A stretch of DNA of 64,000 nt from NCBI GenBank assembly GCA_000018565.1, contig CP000875.1:3859199-3923198 (forward strand), read 5' to 3'. The stretch is from Herpetosiphon aurantiacus DSM 785. Lineage in GTDB: Bacteria; Chloroflexota; Chloroflexia; Chloroflexales; Herpetosiphonaceae. The stretch's first letter is position 1, and every line of letters begins with the position of its first letter. This document shows positions 50,197-60,549 of this stretch, piece after piece. Made by a program: the position numbers and the translations under genes. The notes beneath the pieces were generated by a model that saw nothing but the letters and a program-made list of their open reading frames with translations, ran no database searches and had not been told where the DNA came from.

Positions 50197-51139
50197 CCGT
50201 CGCCCGTCGGGCCGTCGCATTGGCAGCATTGCCATTGCAATTGTTATTGCAGTCATAGGCTTGGTGCTGTTAACCGCATCGTGGAAAACCATTCCACCAG
50301 GCTATGTCGGGATTGCCTTCAATAAGGCTAACAATAATGTCACAACGGCAATTGATCCTGGTTGGACGTTAATCAACCCATTTACCACTGCTATCCAGCA
50401 ATATCCAGTGACCATCCAGACCTATATCATGGTCCAAAGCGATAACGAGGGTCAAACTGCTGGCGATGATTCGATCAAAATTCAATCGAGTGAGGCTCAA
50501 CAACTTAATCTTGATGTGGCAGTGCAATATCGAGTGAAAAAAGAAGAAGCTGCGGTGCTCTACACCGATTGGGGTGGCCAAAGCCTTGATGTGATCGAAC
50601 TGCAAGTTGTGCGTCAACAAACCCGTTCAATCTTAACTACTTTGGCTGGCCGCTATTCCTGGGAAGATATCAGCGGTGAGAAACGGGCTGAATTAGCTGA
50701 CAAAGTTAAAGAACAATTGACAACCGAATTTGAACGTCGGCACTTGATTTTGGAAGATTTTGTGATTCGCGAAGTGCACTTGCCCGATAATTTGAAGCAA
50801 GCCTTGGAGAACAAAATTACCGCCCAACAAGCAGCTGAACGCCAAAAATACGAGCTTGAACAGGCCCAAATCAAAGCCGAACAAGATAAGGTTGAAGCCC
50901 AAGGTCGCGCCGAAGCTCAACGCGCTACTGCTAAAGGTGATGCTGACTCGATTTTGATTCGTGCCGAAGCTCAAGCTGATGCCAACCGCCTGCTGGCCGA
51001 AAGCGTCACCGAGGTCTTGATTCGCTATCAAATGGCGCTGCGCTGGGATGGCAAGCTGCCAGTGTTTAGCGGCGGCGGAGCAACACCCTTGGTTGATGTT
51101 AGTGAATTGATCAATTCAACCCAACCAATTAGCCGCTAA
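50183..51139 (+). CDS. SPFH/band 7 (prohibitin-like) membrane protein
   Basis: 318 residues from the ATG at 50183, seven bases after AAAGG; two in-frame ATGs upstream are too close to the site or lie before it. One membrane helix near the N-terminus (about 13-35), then the SPFH domain (IPPGYVGIAFNKA, VQSDNEGQTAGDDSIKIQS, LNLDVAVQYRV) and a long alanine/glutamate-rich coiled coil (AAERQKYELEQAQIKAEQDK). The layout matches prohibitin/HflK-type scaffold proteins that form ring assemblies and regulate membrane proteases or membrane order. Coupled to the 52-residue membrane protein. Confidence 0.92.
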   Translation: MSNASRRPSGRRIGSIAIAIVIAVIGLVLLTASWKTIPPGYVGIAFNKANNNVTTAIDPGWTLINPFTTAIQQYPVTIQTYIMVQSDNEGQTAGDDSIKIQSSEAQQLNLDVAVQYRVKKEEAAVLYTDWGGQSLDVIELQVVRQQTRSILTTLAGRYSWEDISGEKRAELADKVKEQLTTEFERRHLILEDFVIREVHLPDNLKQALENKITAQQAAERQKYELEQAQIKAEQDKVEAQGRAEAQRATAKGDADSILIRAEAQADANRLLAESVTEVLIRYQMALRWDGKLPVFSGGGATPLVDVSELINSTQPISR

Positions 51140-51150
51140 AATTAACCAAT

Positions 51151-51185
51151 AAAGAACGCTGGTTATAGCTTAACCAGCGTTCTTT
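51151..51185. terminator. bidirectional terminator hairpin
   Basis: 15-bp perfect stem AAAGAACGCTGGTTA / TAACCAGCGTTCTTT with a 5-base loop between the convergent SPFH and oxidoreductase genes. Its A-rich left and T-rich right ends suit both directions. Confidence 0.85.
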
Positions 51186-51195
51186 GCGTTTAAAC

Positions 51196-51813
51196 CTATT
51201 CAGCGTGACGTTCTTCTTGCCATGGGTCGGCGTTGTTGTGGTAGCCGTAACGCTCCCAGAAGCCCAAGCGATCGGCGCTCATAAATTCGATGCCACGCAG
51301 CCATTTGGCGCTCTTCCAAAAGTATTTTTTGGGCACAAACAAACGTAACGGAAAGCCATGATCAGGCGCTAGCTCCTCGCCCTCGTACAAATAGGCTAGC
51401 AACACATCATCATCAAACATAATTTCTAGGGGCATGTTGGCGGTGTAGCCGCCCTCAGAGTGGGCCAGCACAAATTGGGCACTGGGTTTGAGCGCTGGAA
51501 TATGGGTGAGAAAATCACGAAAGCGCACGCCCGTCCAGGTTGTGGCGAGTTTGCTCCAACGCGTGACGCAGTGAATATCGATATTTTCAATGGTGACGGT
51601 TGGCAAAGCGCGAAATTCGTTGTATGAAAAGGTTTTTTGGGCTTCAATTTCGCCAAAAACCCGTAAATCCCAGGTTTGCTCAAGCTCTTTGTAGATCGGA
51701 GTCTCGCCATAGTGCAAGACTGGAAATTTCTGGGTAACGTACTGGCCAGGTGGAACGCGTTCTTCCATTCCTTCAGGGGTTGCATCAAACTTTCTTTTGA
51801 ATGCATCAAACAT
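51196..51813 (-). CDS. sulfite oxidase-like molybdopterin oxidoreductase
   Basis: 205 residues. The Moco-binding cysteine is C82 in NIDIHCVTRWS, followed by WTGVRFRDFL, HSEGGYTANMPL, and GFPLRLFVPKKYFWKSAKWL; this pattern marks sulfite oxidase-like and MsrP(YedY)-like enzymes. Unlike MsrP there is no Tat signal, so the enzyme is probably cytoplasmic. A family of such short stand-alone domains is annotated as sulfite oxidase-like oxidoreductase. Substrate unproven; the lack of a heme domain fits a different electron acceptor. Convergent with the SPFH gene. Confidence 0.9.
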   Translation of the reverse strand: MFDAFKRKFDATPEGMEERVPPGQYVTQKFPVLHYGETPIYKELEQTWDLRVFGEIEAQKTFSYNEFRALPTVTIENIDIHCVTRWSKLATTWTGVRFRDFLTHIPALKPSAQFVLAHSEGGYTANMPLEIMFDDDVLLAYLYEGEELAPDHGFPLRLFVPKKYFWKSAKWLRGIEFMSADRLGFWERYGYHNNADPWQEERHAE

Positions 51814-52023
51814 GAATTGACTCCTTCTTGCACAATATAATTATTGTAGCACTGCTTATGCCAGCAACCAAGCTTTCGGTTTACAATTCAAGCATTCGTG
51901 CAATTTGTGTAATTCGTGGCTAGAACCCTCGCGGTTTCTCAATCACTAGGCCAGCAACCAAGCCACGAGCTTTGTCAAAACCCCTAAGGTTTGGTAAGAT
52001 AGGCCAGTCACATGTGAGGCGTG

Positions 52024-55000
52024 ATGTGTATGCAATCCCAAAAACAGGCATTTGAAGATTCCTCAGCCCACTTTTTGCGCGAGTGGCTCCCACGTTTGGC
52101 AACCGCCACGAGCATTAATGGCTTGCACACAAATTTAAGCGCCGCCCTTCGCCAATTTCGCCATAATCCCCACTACCATTTGATTTGGCTTGATCTGGCC
52201 GAAACTCAGCCCGAAATTCCTTTAGAATTAATGCTCTCCAGCAACCAACAGGAGCAGCTTGAGCAAGGTGCAATTTTAACCATCACCACCGCTGATGCCA
52301 CGCAATGGACGATGCTGCCCCTGTTGCACATTACTTTGCGCGGTTGGTTGGCCTTGCCTGAAGCAACCCAAAATGATCAATTGCTCTTGCCCTTAGCGCT
52401 GCAAACTGCCGCCAGCATGTGTACGATCACCAACAATCAACAATTGGTGGCCGAACTGCGCGAGCTGACCCAATTTAATTTGATCAGCCAACGCCTGAAT
52501 AGTTCGCTCGAGCTTGGGCCGTTGATCGAGGCGGTGTATCGCGGCATCCAACAGATGTTTGGTCCGCAAAATCTGTTTGTCTCGTTGTATGATCCTGAGT
52601 CGCAGCTGTTTCAAGTGGCAGCGCATTTTTACGCCGATGGCCGCAGCACGACCCCCAATTCGCAATGGACAGTTGCCCATGGCTTAACTGGGGTGATTAT
52701 TCGGCGCAACGAGCCAATTATCACCGATCGCTATCTCGAAACTTGTGCCCAATATCATGTTACGCCATTGTTTATTGATGATGATATTCCGCCGCTGTTT
52801 TGGGCAGGTGTGCCGCTACGCTTCGGCGAACGGGTGCTTGGCACGTTAGTGATCTACACGCTTGAGCCAGAGGTACGCTACAACGCCGACACGTTACGCA
52901 AATTGGAGATGTTGGCTCATCGTGCGGCTGATAATTTTGAGCAGGCACGGCTCTACGAACGCACCACACGCCAAGCTCGCCAACTTGAATTATTAAACGA
53001 ACTTGGCCGCACCATCACTTCAACCCTCGATTTTGAGGCCGTGCCATCGTTGATCATGGGGCGGGTGCAAGAGCTTTTAAATGTTGAAGAGGGTTCGTTG
53101 TTGTTGCTCGACGAAGCCACCAACGAATTAGTCTTTCGTTATAGTCTGAGTCCAGTTGGCCAGCAACTTTTGGGCAATCGTATCCCGTCTAATGTGGGGA
53201 TTGCTGGCTTGGTGTTACGTACAGGCGAATCATTGATCGCCAATCGTGCTGGCGATCATCCGGCGTTTTATACGGGCATTGATATGTTGGTGGGCCATGA
53301 AACCCGCGATCTGCTGTGTGTGCCGTTGCTTGGCGCTGGCGGAGTCAAAGGGGTGATCGAAATTCTCAATCATCGCAATGGCTTGCCATTTACTGCCGCC
53401 GACCGCGCCTTGCTCGAAGCAGTGGCCGATCAAGCAGTAATTGCGATTGAAAACTCTAATCTCTACACCCAAACCGACCAAGCCCTGACTCGCCGAATCA
53501 GCGAACTCGACCAGCGTAACAAGCAATTTCAAGAGATTGTGCAAATTGGCAATGCGCTCAAAGCTGCTTCAAACCTTGGGTCGGTCTTGCCAGCCTTAGC
53601 CGAGGCTGTGCAAAGTGCTACGGGCTTCAACCAAGTGACGATTAGCCTCGTTCAAACTACGCCAGGCCATAAAGCAATTATCAAACGGGTCGTCAGCGCA
53701 GGTATCGATCGCCAAATTTTCGAGGCCCAAGCTAGCATTACGATTGAGCCTGAGCGCGTCGAGGCTTTGCTCAAACCGCAATATCGCCGGGGTGAATCGA
53801 CCTACTATATCGATCATCGGCGCAATGGTGATGCGCGTTTATGGCCTGATCCCTCAAATGGAGTCGATGTGCCAGAGCTACGGACTGGCATGTGGCATCC
53901 CAACGATAGCTTGTTTGCGGTGTTACGCAGCACCAGCGGCGATCTTTTAGGTCTTTTGACGGTCTATGCACCAAAAAATGGCCTTCAGCCAACCACTGAT
54001 CAAATTCAAATGCTGGAGATTTTCGCCACGCAATTGGCAGTTGCGCTCGAAAACAATCGGCTCTACGAACGCCAACGCCAAACCGTCGAAGGCTTGACTG
54101 CCTTGAGTGCGCTTGGCATGGCGATCAACAGCACCTTCAGCAATGCGCAATCAATTTGGCAATTTACAGTTGGCGGGATGGTCGATTGGACTGGCGCACT
54201 CGGCGCTGGGGTATTACTCAGCGATCCCAATGATCCCACGACATTGCAACCAATTGTCGGCTTGGGAATTGAGCACACACCTGACGAGGCGATTATTCAA
54301 TTTGCCCATAAAGTGCTGGAGCGTGATAAGCCCTTGTTGCTTGGCGATCGCAGCAAATTGCCGAGTGTCTTACGCGATTTAGGTGGTCAAGCCTTGGTGA
54401 TGTTACCGTTGCTAGCAACCCACCAAACCTTGGGCGTGATCTACTTGTGGTATCCCGAAACCTTGCCCAACCGCGAAGCCCAAGATTTGCTCTCGCTGTT
54501 TGTGGGCCAAGCCGCTGTGGCGGTCGAAACTCGGCGTTTGGCCGAAGAAGTGAGCAATGGCCGCGATCGCTTAGCCTCGATTTTGGCTTCAACCGAAGAA
54601 GGCATTATTTTGCTGAGCGCCGATTTGCGGGTGGTCGAGGTCAATGCCGCCGCTCAAACCATGATCGGCAGCAACGAAGTCGCCGAATTGTTGGGAGAGC
54701 CAGTCGATTTGCTGCTTACCCATTGGTGCGCCCAGTGGAATAAATCTGAGGAAGCTTGGAGCGAACTAACGCTGGCGATCTACAAAGTTAGTCGCGGGCG
54801 TTTGGCTGAGGCGCGGGGCCAGTTAGAATTGGGCGGTTTGCGCAGCCAATGGCTCGAATGGACAACTCTGCCAGTTCAAAGCGCGGCGAACCAAAGCCCT
54901 CACCCGATTATTATTGTGCTACGCGATATTACCACCGAGATCGAGGCCGAAAATCTGCGCCACGACCTGACCTATATGATGATTCATGATTTGCGTGGGC

Positions 55001-55659
55001 CACTGAGTTCGGTGATGACCTCGTTGGATATGCTGGCCAAAAAGATGGTTGGCGACCTCAGCGAAGGCCAAGATAAAATTGTCAAAATCGCTTTGCGCAG
55101 TAGTGCTCGTCTGCTCGATATGGTTAATTTGCTGATGGATATTAGCAAACTTGAAGCAGGCCAGATGCCAATCACACCAATTACGGTGGCGGTTGATGAT
55201 GTGGTGCGTTCGGTGATGCAAAATTATGAGCCATTGCTCAACGAGCGCAAAGTCCATGTAGCGCTGAATATTGCTGAAAATACCCCTAAAGCCTCGGTTG
55301 ATATCCAAACCCTAGAGCGGGTCGTGCAAAACTTGCTGGATAACGCGATTAAGTTCAGCCCAGCCTTATCAACAATCACGATTAGCGCCAACAAAGTTCA
55401 AGCCAATCAACTACCAAGCGATCACCCAACTGGTCAATGGATTTTGTTGGGCGTGCGTGATGCTGGGCCTGGCATTCCAGCCCAATATCGCGAACGGGTC
55501 TTTGAAAAGTTTGCCCAAGTCAAACAAACTGGGATCAAAGGCACTGGGCTAGGCTTGACCTACTGTCGCTTGGCGGTCGAAACCCACGGCGGGCGCATTT
55601 GGGTTGCCAATGACGATGGCCCTGGGGCGCTCTTCCTGCTGACTATTCCGATAGCCTAA
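52024..55659 (+). CDS. large cytoplasmic multi-GAF/PAS sensor histidine kinase
   Basis: 1211 residues. There is no membrane helix. The first about 130 residues are an unassigned sensor module. Four GAF-like domains follow (about 145-310, 325-490, 505-685, 690-840). Then a PAS domain (about 850-965: LASILASTEEGIILLSADLRVVEVNAAAQ), HisKA with H988 in MIHDLRGPLSS, and HATPase with NLLDNAIKFSP, GVRDAGPGIP and GTGLGLTYCR. It probably integrates several cytoplasmic or gas/nucleotide signals. No response regulator is adjacent; the closest receivers lie 9 kb away. The start may be this ATG or one two codons later; both follow GAGG. Confidence 0.92.
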   Translation: MCMQSQKQAFEDSSAHFLREWLPRLATATSINGLHTNLSAALRQFRHNPHYHLIWLDLAETQPEIPLELMLSSNQQEQLEQGAILTITTADATQWTMLPLLHITLRGWLALPEATQNDQLLLPLALQTAASMCTITNNQQLVAELRELTQFNLISQRLNSSLELGPLIEAVYRGIQQMFGPQNLFVSLYDPESQLFQVAAHFYADGRSTTPNSQWTVAHGLTGVIIRRNEPIITDRYLETCAQYHVTPLFIDDDIPPLFWAGVPLRFGERVLGTLVIYTLEPEVRYNADTLRKLEMLAHRAADNFEQARLYERTTRQARQLELLNELGRTITSTLDFEAVPSLIMGRVQELLNVEEGSLLLLDEATNELVFRYSLSPVGQQLLGNRIPSNVGIAGLVLRTGESLIANRAGDHPAFYTGIDMLVGHETRDLLCVPLLGAGGVKGVIEILNHRNGLPFTAADRALLEAVADQAVIAIENSNLYTQTDQALTRRISELDQRNKQFQEIVQIGNALKAASNLGSVLPALAEAVQSATGFNQVTISLVQTTPGHKAIIKRVVSAGIDRQIFEAQASITIEPERVEALLKPQYRRGESTYYIDHRRNGDARLWPDPSNGVDVPELRTGMWHPNDSLFAVLRSTSGDLLGLLTVYAPKNGLQPTTDQIQMLEIFATQLAVALENNRLYERQRQTVEGLTALSALGMAINSTFSNAQSIWQFTVGGMVDWTGALGAGVLLSDPNDPTTLQPIVGLGIEHTPDEAIIQFAHKVLERDKPLLLGDRSKLPSVLRDLGGQALVMLPLLATHQTLGVIYLWYPETLPNREAQDLLSLFVGQAAVAVETRRLAEEVSNGRDRLASILASTEEGIILLSADLRVVEVNAAAQTMIGSNEVAELLGEPVDLLLTHWCAQWNKSEEAWSELTLAIYKVSRGRLAEARGQLELGGLRSQWLEWTTLPVQSAANQSPHPIIIVLRDITTEIEAENLRHDLTYMMIHDLRGPLSSVMTSLDMLAKKMVGDLSEGQDKIVKIALRSSARLLDMVNLLMDISKLEAGQMPITPITVAVDDVVRSVMQNYEPLLNERKVHVALNIAENTPKASVDIQTLERVVQNLLDNAIKFSPALSTITISANKVQANQLPSDHPTGQWILLGVRDAGPGIPAQYRERVFEKFAQVKQTGIKGTGLGLTYCRLAVETHGGRIWVANDDGPGALFLLTIPIA

Positions 55660-55676
55660 CATCATATAACAGAAAA

Positions 55677-55706
55677 CCCCGCTCGTAGCAACGAGCGGGG
55701 CATTTT
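55677..55706 (+). terminator. rho-independent terminator after the sensor kinase
   Basis: 10-bp stem CCCCGCTCGT / ACGAGCGGGG with a 4-base loop, followed by CATTTTT. Confidence 0.88.
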
Positions 55707-55731
55707 TGGATCTGCGATGGGCAGGATCAAT

Positions 55732-56700
55732 TTAGGCAGCGGTGGCTGGCTTAACCTTATCTTTGCCACGACCAAACCAGTTGCGCCATTCGCGGTTTTC
55801 CCACACCACCAACAATTGGGCAGCGTTGAAAATTGACGAATAGGTACCGCTGATCAAACCAAGCAACAGAATCAAAACAAACGAGCGAATGCTTTCGCCA
55901 CCAAACAACAACAAGGCGGTCAAGGTAAAGAACGAGGTAAATTGGGTGTTGATCGAACGCGTCAAGGTTTGAACGATCGAGCGGTTGACCACCCGTTCGT
56001 AATCGTCGCTTGAGCGGCGCACGTTTTCGCGCACGCGGTCGAACACCACAATCGTATCGTGGACCGAGAAGCTAATCACGGTCAAGACGGCGGTCATAAA
56101 CAGCGCATCAACTTCAAGGCCAATTAACCAGCCGAGAATTGAAGCCATCCCGATCACCACCAACACGTCGTGCAACATCGCGATGATTGCACACACGCCG
56201 TAGCGAATGGGGTTGGGAGTGCCACGGAAGGCCGCCCATAAATAGCCCATGATCGCCAATGAGGCAATAAAGACAGCTACGATCGCATTGCGAATTGAGC
56301 GCCCACGCACGGTTTCACCGACGGTTTGCACTGTTTCGATCCGCGTATCAGCACCAAACTTGCTGGTCAAGCCAGTTTCTACTGCTTTACGCTCAGCCGA
56401 ATCGCTTTGCACCGACTTTGAGCGCACAAAGGCGATCACAAATTGTTGATTGTTGGTCGTACCTTGTGATAGCTGAGTCCGTGCACCTTCGATGCCGCTT
56501 TCAGCAAACACCGCATTGACATCATTTTCTAAGCCATCGCGGGTTTCGCTAATGCTTGGGATATGAATTTCCCAGCGAGCGCCACCCGAGAAGTCCACCC
56601 CAAGGTTCAAACCAAATACCAGCATGCTAATCAAGCCTGGAATAATTGTCAGGATTGAAATTGCAAACCATAAATAGCGCCGACGCACTAAATCTAACAT
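55732..56700 (-). CDS. secF: protein translocase subunit SecF
   Basis: 322 residues, six membrane helices. The N-terminal helix is followed by the SecF signature LGVDFSGGARWEIHIPS, then the periplasmic domain to about residue 130. The conserved ALFMTAVLTVISFSVHDTIVVFDRVREN is the RND-like core. It forms a complex with SecD that uses the proton gradient to finish pre-protein export. Located 42 bases after secD in the same direction. Confidence 0.97.
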   Translation of the reverse strand: MLDLVRRRYLWFAISILTIIPGLISMLVFGLNLGVDFSGGARWEIHIPSISETRDGLENDVNAVFAESGIEGARTQLSQGTTNNQQFVIAFVRSKSVQSDSAERKAVETGLTSKFGADTRIETVQTVGETVRGRSIRNAIVAVFIASLAIMGYLWAAFRGTPNPIRYGVCAIIAMLHDVLVVIGMASILGWLIGLEVDALFMTAVLTVISFSVHDTIVVFDRVRENVRRSSDDYERVVNRSIVQTLTRSINTQFTSFFTLTALLLFGGESIRSFVLILLLGLISGTYSSIFNAAQLLVVWENREWRNWFGRGKDKVKPATAA

Positions 56701-56742
56701 AGCCCAATCCTTTATCGATGGTATAGTTGAAAATCAACTAAA

Positions 56743-58263
56743 TTAAGCTTGCTCTGACGATAAGGCTGCCACTTCAGCAGCATCTTCTTCGGGGTTAACC
56801 CCAAACCAACGTGGATTCGAAACCCCAAGATCAATCGTCAAGCGCAACAACATGCGCGAAACGGTGATTGCGGTAAACAAGCTGACGATAATCCCCAAGG
56901 CCAAAGTCAATGCAAAGCCTTGGATGATACTTACGCCAAGCCCATTACCCAAGACATACAAGATAAAGCTTGTAATCAAGGTTGAAGCGTTGGAGTCGCG
57001 GATTGATGGCCATGCATGGTTGAAGCCATCTTCGACTGCCCGTTCCAATGAGCGGCCACGGTGCAATTCTTCTTTGATCCGCGCGAAAATCAACACGTTC
57101 GCGTCAACGGCCAAACCAATCGACAAAATAAAGCCTGCGATCCCTGGCAAGGTCAATGTGACCGGAACCAAGTTGTAAATCGCAAATGAGAGGATGGTAT
57201 AAACGATTAAGGCAATGTCGGCTAACAAGCCAGGCAAGCGATAGTACATCAACATAAACAGCATAACCGCAATCAAGCCAATTGCGCCAGCAATTTTGCT
57301 TGCGTCAATTGAGTCGTTGCCAAGGGTTGCGCTGATGCTGCGGTTACTATCTTCGATCAAGGTTACTGGCAAAGCGCCATATTTGAGCTGGTTTTGCAGT
57401 GCTTGCGCTTGTGAATTTTGCTCAGCAACCGTCGTGCCAGTCGAACCCATCGTAATGATCCCTTCGCCAGGCAAAGAGCCATTAATTTGAGGGCTTGAAA
57501 TCACGCGGTTATCAACCACAATCGACATAGGCCGGCCAATGTTTTGGCTGGTAAAGCTAGCGATTTGGGTGGCCGAATCTGAGTTGGTTTGGAAGCGGAA
57601 GAACACTGCTGGACGGCCAGCTTGATCAGTTGTCAAGGCAACTTGGCTGGTGTCGAGATCGCTACCACGAGCAATTGTGGTATATGGCGATTCACAAGGC
57701 CGCTCAGTAGTAGTGGTTGGAGTGGTTGTGGTCAAATTATTGGTTGACGACAACGGGTTGGTGTTACTCAAGCTGTCGGTGGTGGTTACGCCAGTTGTGC
57801 CAGTGACGCTGCTTGGCAACTGCACCGTGATTGGGTAACGTGGCGTAGCGGTGGTACAAACTTCGGTGCCATCGGGCAAATACTGACCTTGAGGATCAAT
57901 AAATTCGAGGTTACCAGCGCCTTTGAGCGCTTCCGAAGCTGCCGCAGGATCTTTGACCCCTGGCAATTCGACCACAATACTATCGCTGTTGACAACTTGG
58001 ACAACCGATTCGCTTACGCCCAAGCCATTGACACGACGCTCGATCACACCAGCGGCATTTTCGAGTTTGGCGGCCAAATCGGCTTCGTTGGGATCGGCGG
58101 GACGTAAAAAGATTTGCGAGCCGCCTTGTAGGTCGAGACCTAAGTGGGTTGAAACATCGCGACCAGTCAGGCTTTGGAACGACTTAGGAAAGAATACAAT
58201 CCAAGTCGCTAAAGCAACTGCCACAATCGTCACGACGAGGGCACTAATTACTTGCTTACGCAC
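56743..58263 (-). CDS. secD: protein translocase subunit SecD
   Basis: 506 residues from the GTG at 58263, eleven bases after GGAGG. The long in-frame extension to 58398 carries no credible start signal. After the first helix comes LGLDLQGGSQIFLRP, the SecD hallmark, then the P1 domain. This holds a striking Thr/Ser/Asn-rich insert (about residues 155-205), which interrupts the usual periplasmic head. Five C-terminal helices include the conserved GLAVDANVLIFARIKEEL and GFNHAWPSIRDSNASTLIT. Partner of SecF downstream. Confidence 0.96.
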   Translation of the reverse strand: MRKQVISALVVTIVAVALATWIVFFPKSFQSLTGRDVSTHLGLDLQGGSQIFLRPADPNEADLAAKLENAAGVIERRVNGLGVSESVVQVVNSDSIVVELPGVKDPAAASEALKGAGNLEFIDPQGQYLPDGTEVCTTATPRYPITVQLPSSVTGTTGVTTTDSLSNTNPLSSTNNLTTTTPTTTTERPCESPYTTIARGSDLDTSQVALTTDQAGRPAVFFRFQTNSDSATQIASFTSQNIGRPMSIVVDNRVISSPQINGSLPGEGIITMGSTGTTVAEQNSQAQALQNQLKYGALPVTLIEDSNRSISATLGNDSIDASKIAGAIGLIAVMLFMLMYYRLPGLLADIALIVYTILSFAIYNLVPVTLTLPGIAGFILSIGLAVDANVLIFARIKEELHRGRSLERAVEDGFNHAWPSIRDSNASTLITSFILYVLGNGLGVSIIQGFALTLALGIIVSLFTAITVSRMLLRLTIDLGVSNPRWFGVNPEEDAAEVAALSSEQA

Positions 58264-58418
58264 GACGAACGCTGCCTCCGTGTTTGGTGAAGGATGGGCG
58301 TGGCGAGGAATACAGCCCACCCAGAGATACCTAAAGAAACTCCCATCGCAACAGCGCATTATAGGCGCGATACCCACTCGCGTCAAACGCCCTTCCACAT
58401 TATGACGAGTTAAATAGA

Positions 58419-58449
58419 CCCCGCCTGTGTGGTTTAGGCACAGGCGGGG
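58419..58449 (-). terminator. terminator after the carboxypeptidase gene
   Basis: 11-bp stem CCCCGCCTGTG / CACAGGCGGGG with a 9-base loop, 30 bases beyond the stop of the minus-strand gene. The minus strand continues TCTATTTAA. Confidence 0.78.
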
Positions 58450-58478
58450 CTAGCTGGAAATTGCGCTGGGCTAGAGCT

Positions 58479-60377
58479 TTAGCGTTGGGTCACGCTAACA
58501 TTATCCACAGCAGCTTCTACCAAGCTAGCAGTGCTGGCATCGGAAGCTTCAATCAAGATTCGCACCGATTGACCAGCGTAGCTGTTTAAGCTAACAGTAG
58601 CGGCTGTCCAGGCGGCATCAACATCGGTTGCGCTGCCCAATTTTTCAAAGACTTTGACCGTGCCAGAGCTGGTGACGAGCGACACGCGGAAGTAATCGGC
58701 GCTGCTGGCATTCGAGCCATGAGCCAAGTAGTAGCTGAAACTCAAGCTCAAATTACCAGAACTTGGCAAGGTGAAGGCTGGCGAACGGACTGACGATGAG
58801 CCACCATCAAGGTCGTAGGCTCCAGCTGAACTGCCAGCCAAACGGCCCGTTACAAGGTCGTTGCTGCCGCTGACAGTTGTGCCAAGCTGCTTGGCTCCGC
58901 TGCTATCGGTTGCTTCAGGGTCGCCCCGTTCCCATGCGCCGGTGGTTGCGCTATCAGTCGCATTGGGATTGGTTGTCCAGCCTTGATTGGCTTCAAAATC
59001 GTCGCTAAATACGGTGACGACTGGGTTTGGTGTAGCGGTTGGGCCTGGGGTTGCGGTTGGCCCAGGTGTCGCGGTTGGGGTTGGCGTGCCACCGCCGCTA
59101 CAATATTGAGCTTCTTTGCCAATCACGCGATAGGGACAATCGGTTTGTTCCAACAAATACAAGACCGATTCACGGTTACGGGTGGTTTCACGGCTAATCA
59201 CTTCGTCAGGTGGGTAGAAACCTGGACTCGAAGAGCGAGGATACATTTCAAAGGTATAGGCAAAGATTCGATGCACCCCATACGCCCAATCTTCATAGGT
59301 GCCATCAGCAACATACAAATCGCTGGATTGTTGTGGTGTATAGCCATTGCTCGATGCCATAGTGCGGCCAAGCGCGGCCATTGCATCATAATCGTCGCGT
59401 ACCATATCGCTCGGATAGGCATCGTAGGTGTAGCCATATGGCCATAACACCAGTTCGCTATAGGTATGGAATGAAATCGAGGTTTTGATTTGTTGTTTAC
59501 CGCCAACTACCCGACTAGCGACGAAATTACGAATCGCTTGGGTTTCGGGAGCGGTAAAGGCTGCCGTGCCCCGATAGGTATCGCTCGAGGTTGAGCCACT
59601 TGAGCCACCACAGCAGCCCCATTTGTAGCTATAGTTGCGGTTAAGGTCGATGCCAACGTAGGAAGAGCCACTGTTGGGTTGGCGATTTTTGCGCCAGCTG
59701 CGATAGCTGCCAGTTGCTACGTCGTATTCGCTGCCATCAGGGTTCAAGCTGAAAACGATGTAGATTTCGCGGCTATTGACAATGTTGGTAATCCGATTGT
59801 CAATGCCATAGTTATCGACCAGCAAATGTAACAGATACAGGGTCATTTCGACGGTCAGGTGTTCGCGGGCATGGTGCTGGCCGATGAACAAGGCTTCTGG
59901 CTCGTTCTCATCGGTTGCGACATTATCGCTAATTTTAACCGCAATCAAATCGCGATTTTCATACGAGCGGCCAATGCTAAAGCGGCTCACAATGCTCGGC
60001 TTGCTGGCAACAACTGCCGCAATATTGCTGGTCATCTCAGCATAATTATGGTAGGCCGAATCTGCGCCTGGAAAATCGGTCAGTTCAGGTAGCTCGACCA
60101 ATTTAAAGCCTAAGCGCTCAATCGCCGCAGCTTCTTCGGCATTGGCGGTAATATCCAACACCTTGCCATGAACTGCATCAATTGAAGCACCAGTTGCGGC
60201 AATTGCATTGCGATCTTCGCGCGTGGTTACGCCTTCAAGATGATAGGCCCGCGCCTGATCAAGCGGCTCCGTTTGCTGAACTGGCTGCCGTGTTTGCCCC
60301 AAAGCACTCAACGGAGCCATCAGCCCTGCGGCTAATGCGAGTGAACCAACCAACCGAACGATGCGTGACGGCTTCAT
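58479..60377 (-). CDS. secreted zinc carboxypeptidase (M14, carboxypeptidase T-like)
   Basis: 632 residues from the ATG at 60377, preceded by AGGAGG. A signal peptide (residues 1-27, ending SALGQ) and a propeptide precede the M14 domain (about 115-425). Zinc ligands are H and E in [12 protein letters not shown] and H in [14 protein letters not shown]; the substrate arginine lies in [11 protein letters not shown], and the catalytic E in YTFEMYP. A flexible [16 protein letters not shown] linker follows, then a jelly-roll of about 150 residues (DDFEANQGW start) like secreted proprotein convertase-type or carbohydrate-binding beta domains. It removes C-terminal residues from peptides outside the cell. 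A promoter with TTGACA and TAATAT lies 144 bases upstream. Confidence 0.93.
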   Translation of the reverse strand: MKPSRIVRLVGSLALAAGLMAPLSALGQTRQPVQQTEPLDQARAYHLEGVTTREDRNAIAATGASIDAVHGKVLDITANAEEAAAIERLGFKLVELPELTDFPGADSAYHNYAEMTSNIAAVVASKPSIVSRFSIGRSYENRDLIAVKISDNVATDENEPEALFIGQHHAREHLTVEMTLYLLHLLVDNYGIDNRITNIVNSREIYIVFSLNPDGSEYDVATGSYRSWRKNRQPNSGSSYVGIDLNRNYSYKWGCCGGSSGSTSSDTYRGTAAFTAPETQAIRNFVASRVVGGKQQIKTSISFHTYSELVLWPYGYTYDAYPSDMVRDDYDAMAALGRTMASSNGYTPQQSSDLYVADGTYEDWAYGVHRIFAYTFEMYPRSSSPGFYPPDEVISRETTRNRESVLYLLEQTDCPYRVIGKEAQYCSGGGTPTPTATPGPTATPGPTATPNPVVTVFSDDFEANQGWTTNPNATDSATTGAWERGDPEATDSSGAKQLGTTVSGSNDLVTGRLAGSSAGAYDLDGGSSSVRSPAFTLPSSGNLSLSFSYYLAHGSNASSADYFRVSLVTSSGTVKVFEKLGSATDVDAAWTAATVSLNSYAGQSVRILIEASDASTASLVEAAVDNVSVTQR

Positions 60378-60520
60378 GAACCCTCCTGTAGAGATAGGGA
60401 TTGCACCAACCACACGAACAACCTTGTTCGCTCGATAGTGTCCAAATGCCACTAATTCGACACAGATGGTGTTGTCACTTGCTAGTGGTGTCGTTTGATG
60501 GTTTGGGGTGGATAGCGAAT

Positions 60521-60549
60521 ATATTAAATGATCTTAATACAATTGTCAA
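60521..60549 (-). promoter_or_regulatory. sigma70-type promoter of the carboxypeptidase gene
   Basis: On the minus strand: -35 TTGACA (60549-60544), 17-base spacer, -10 TAATAT (60526-60521). The RNA would start near 60514 and have a leader of about 135 bases. Confidence 0.7.
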
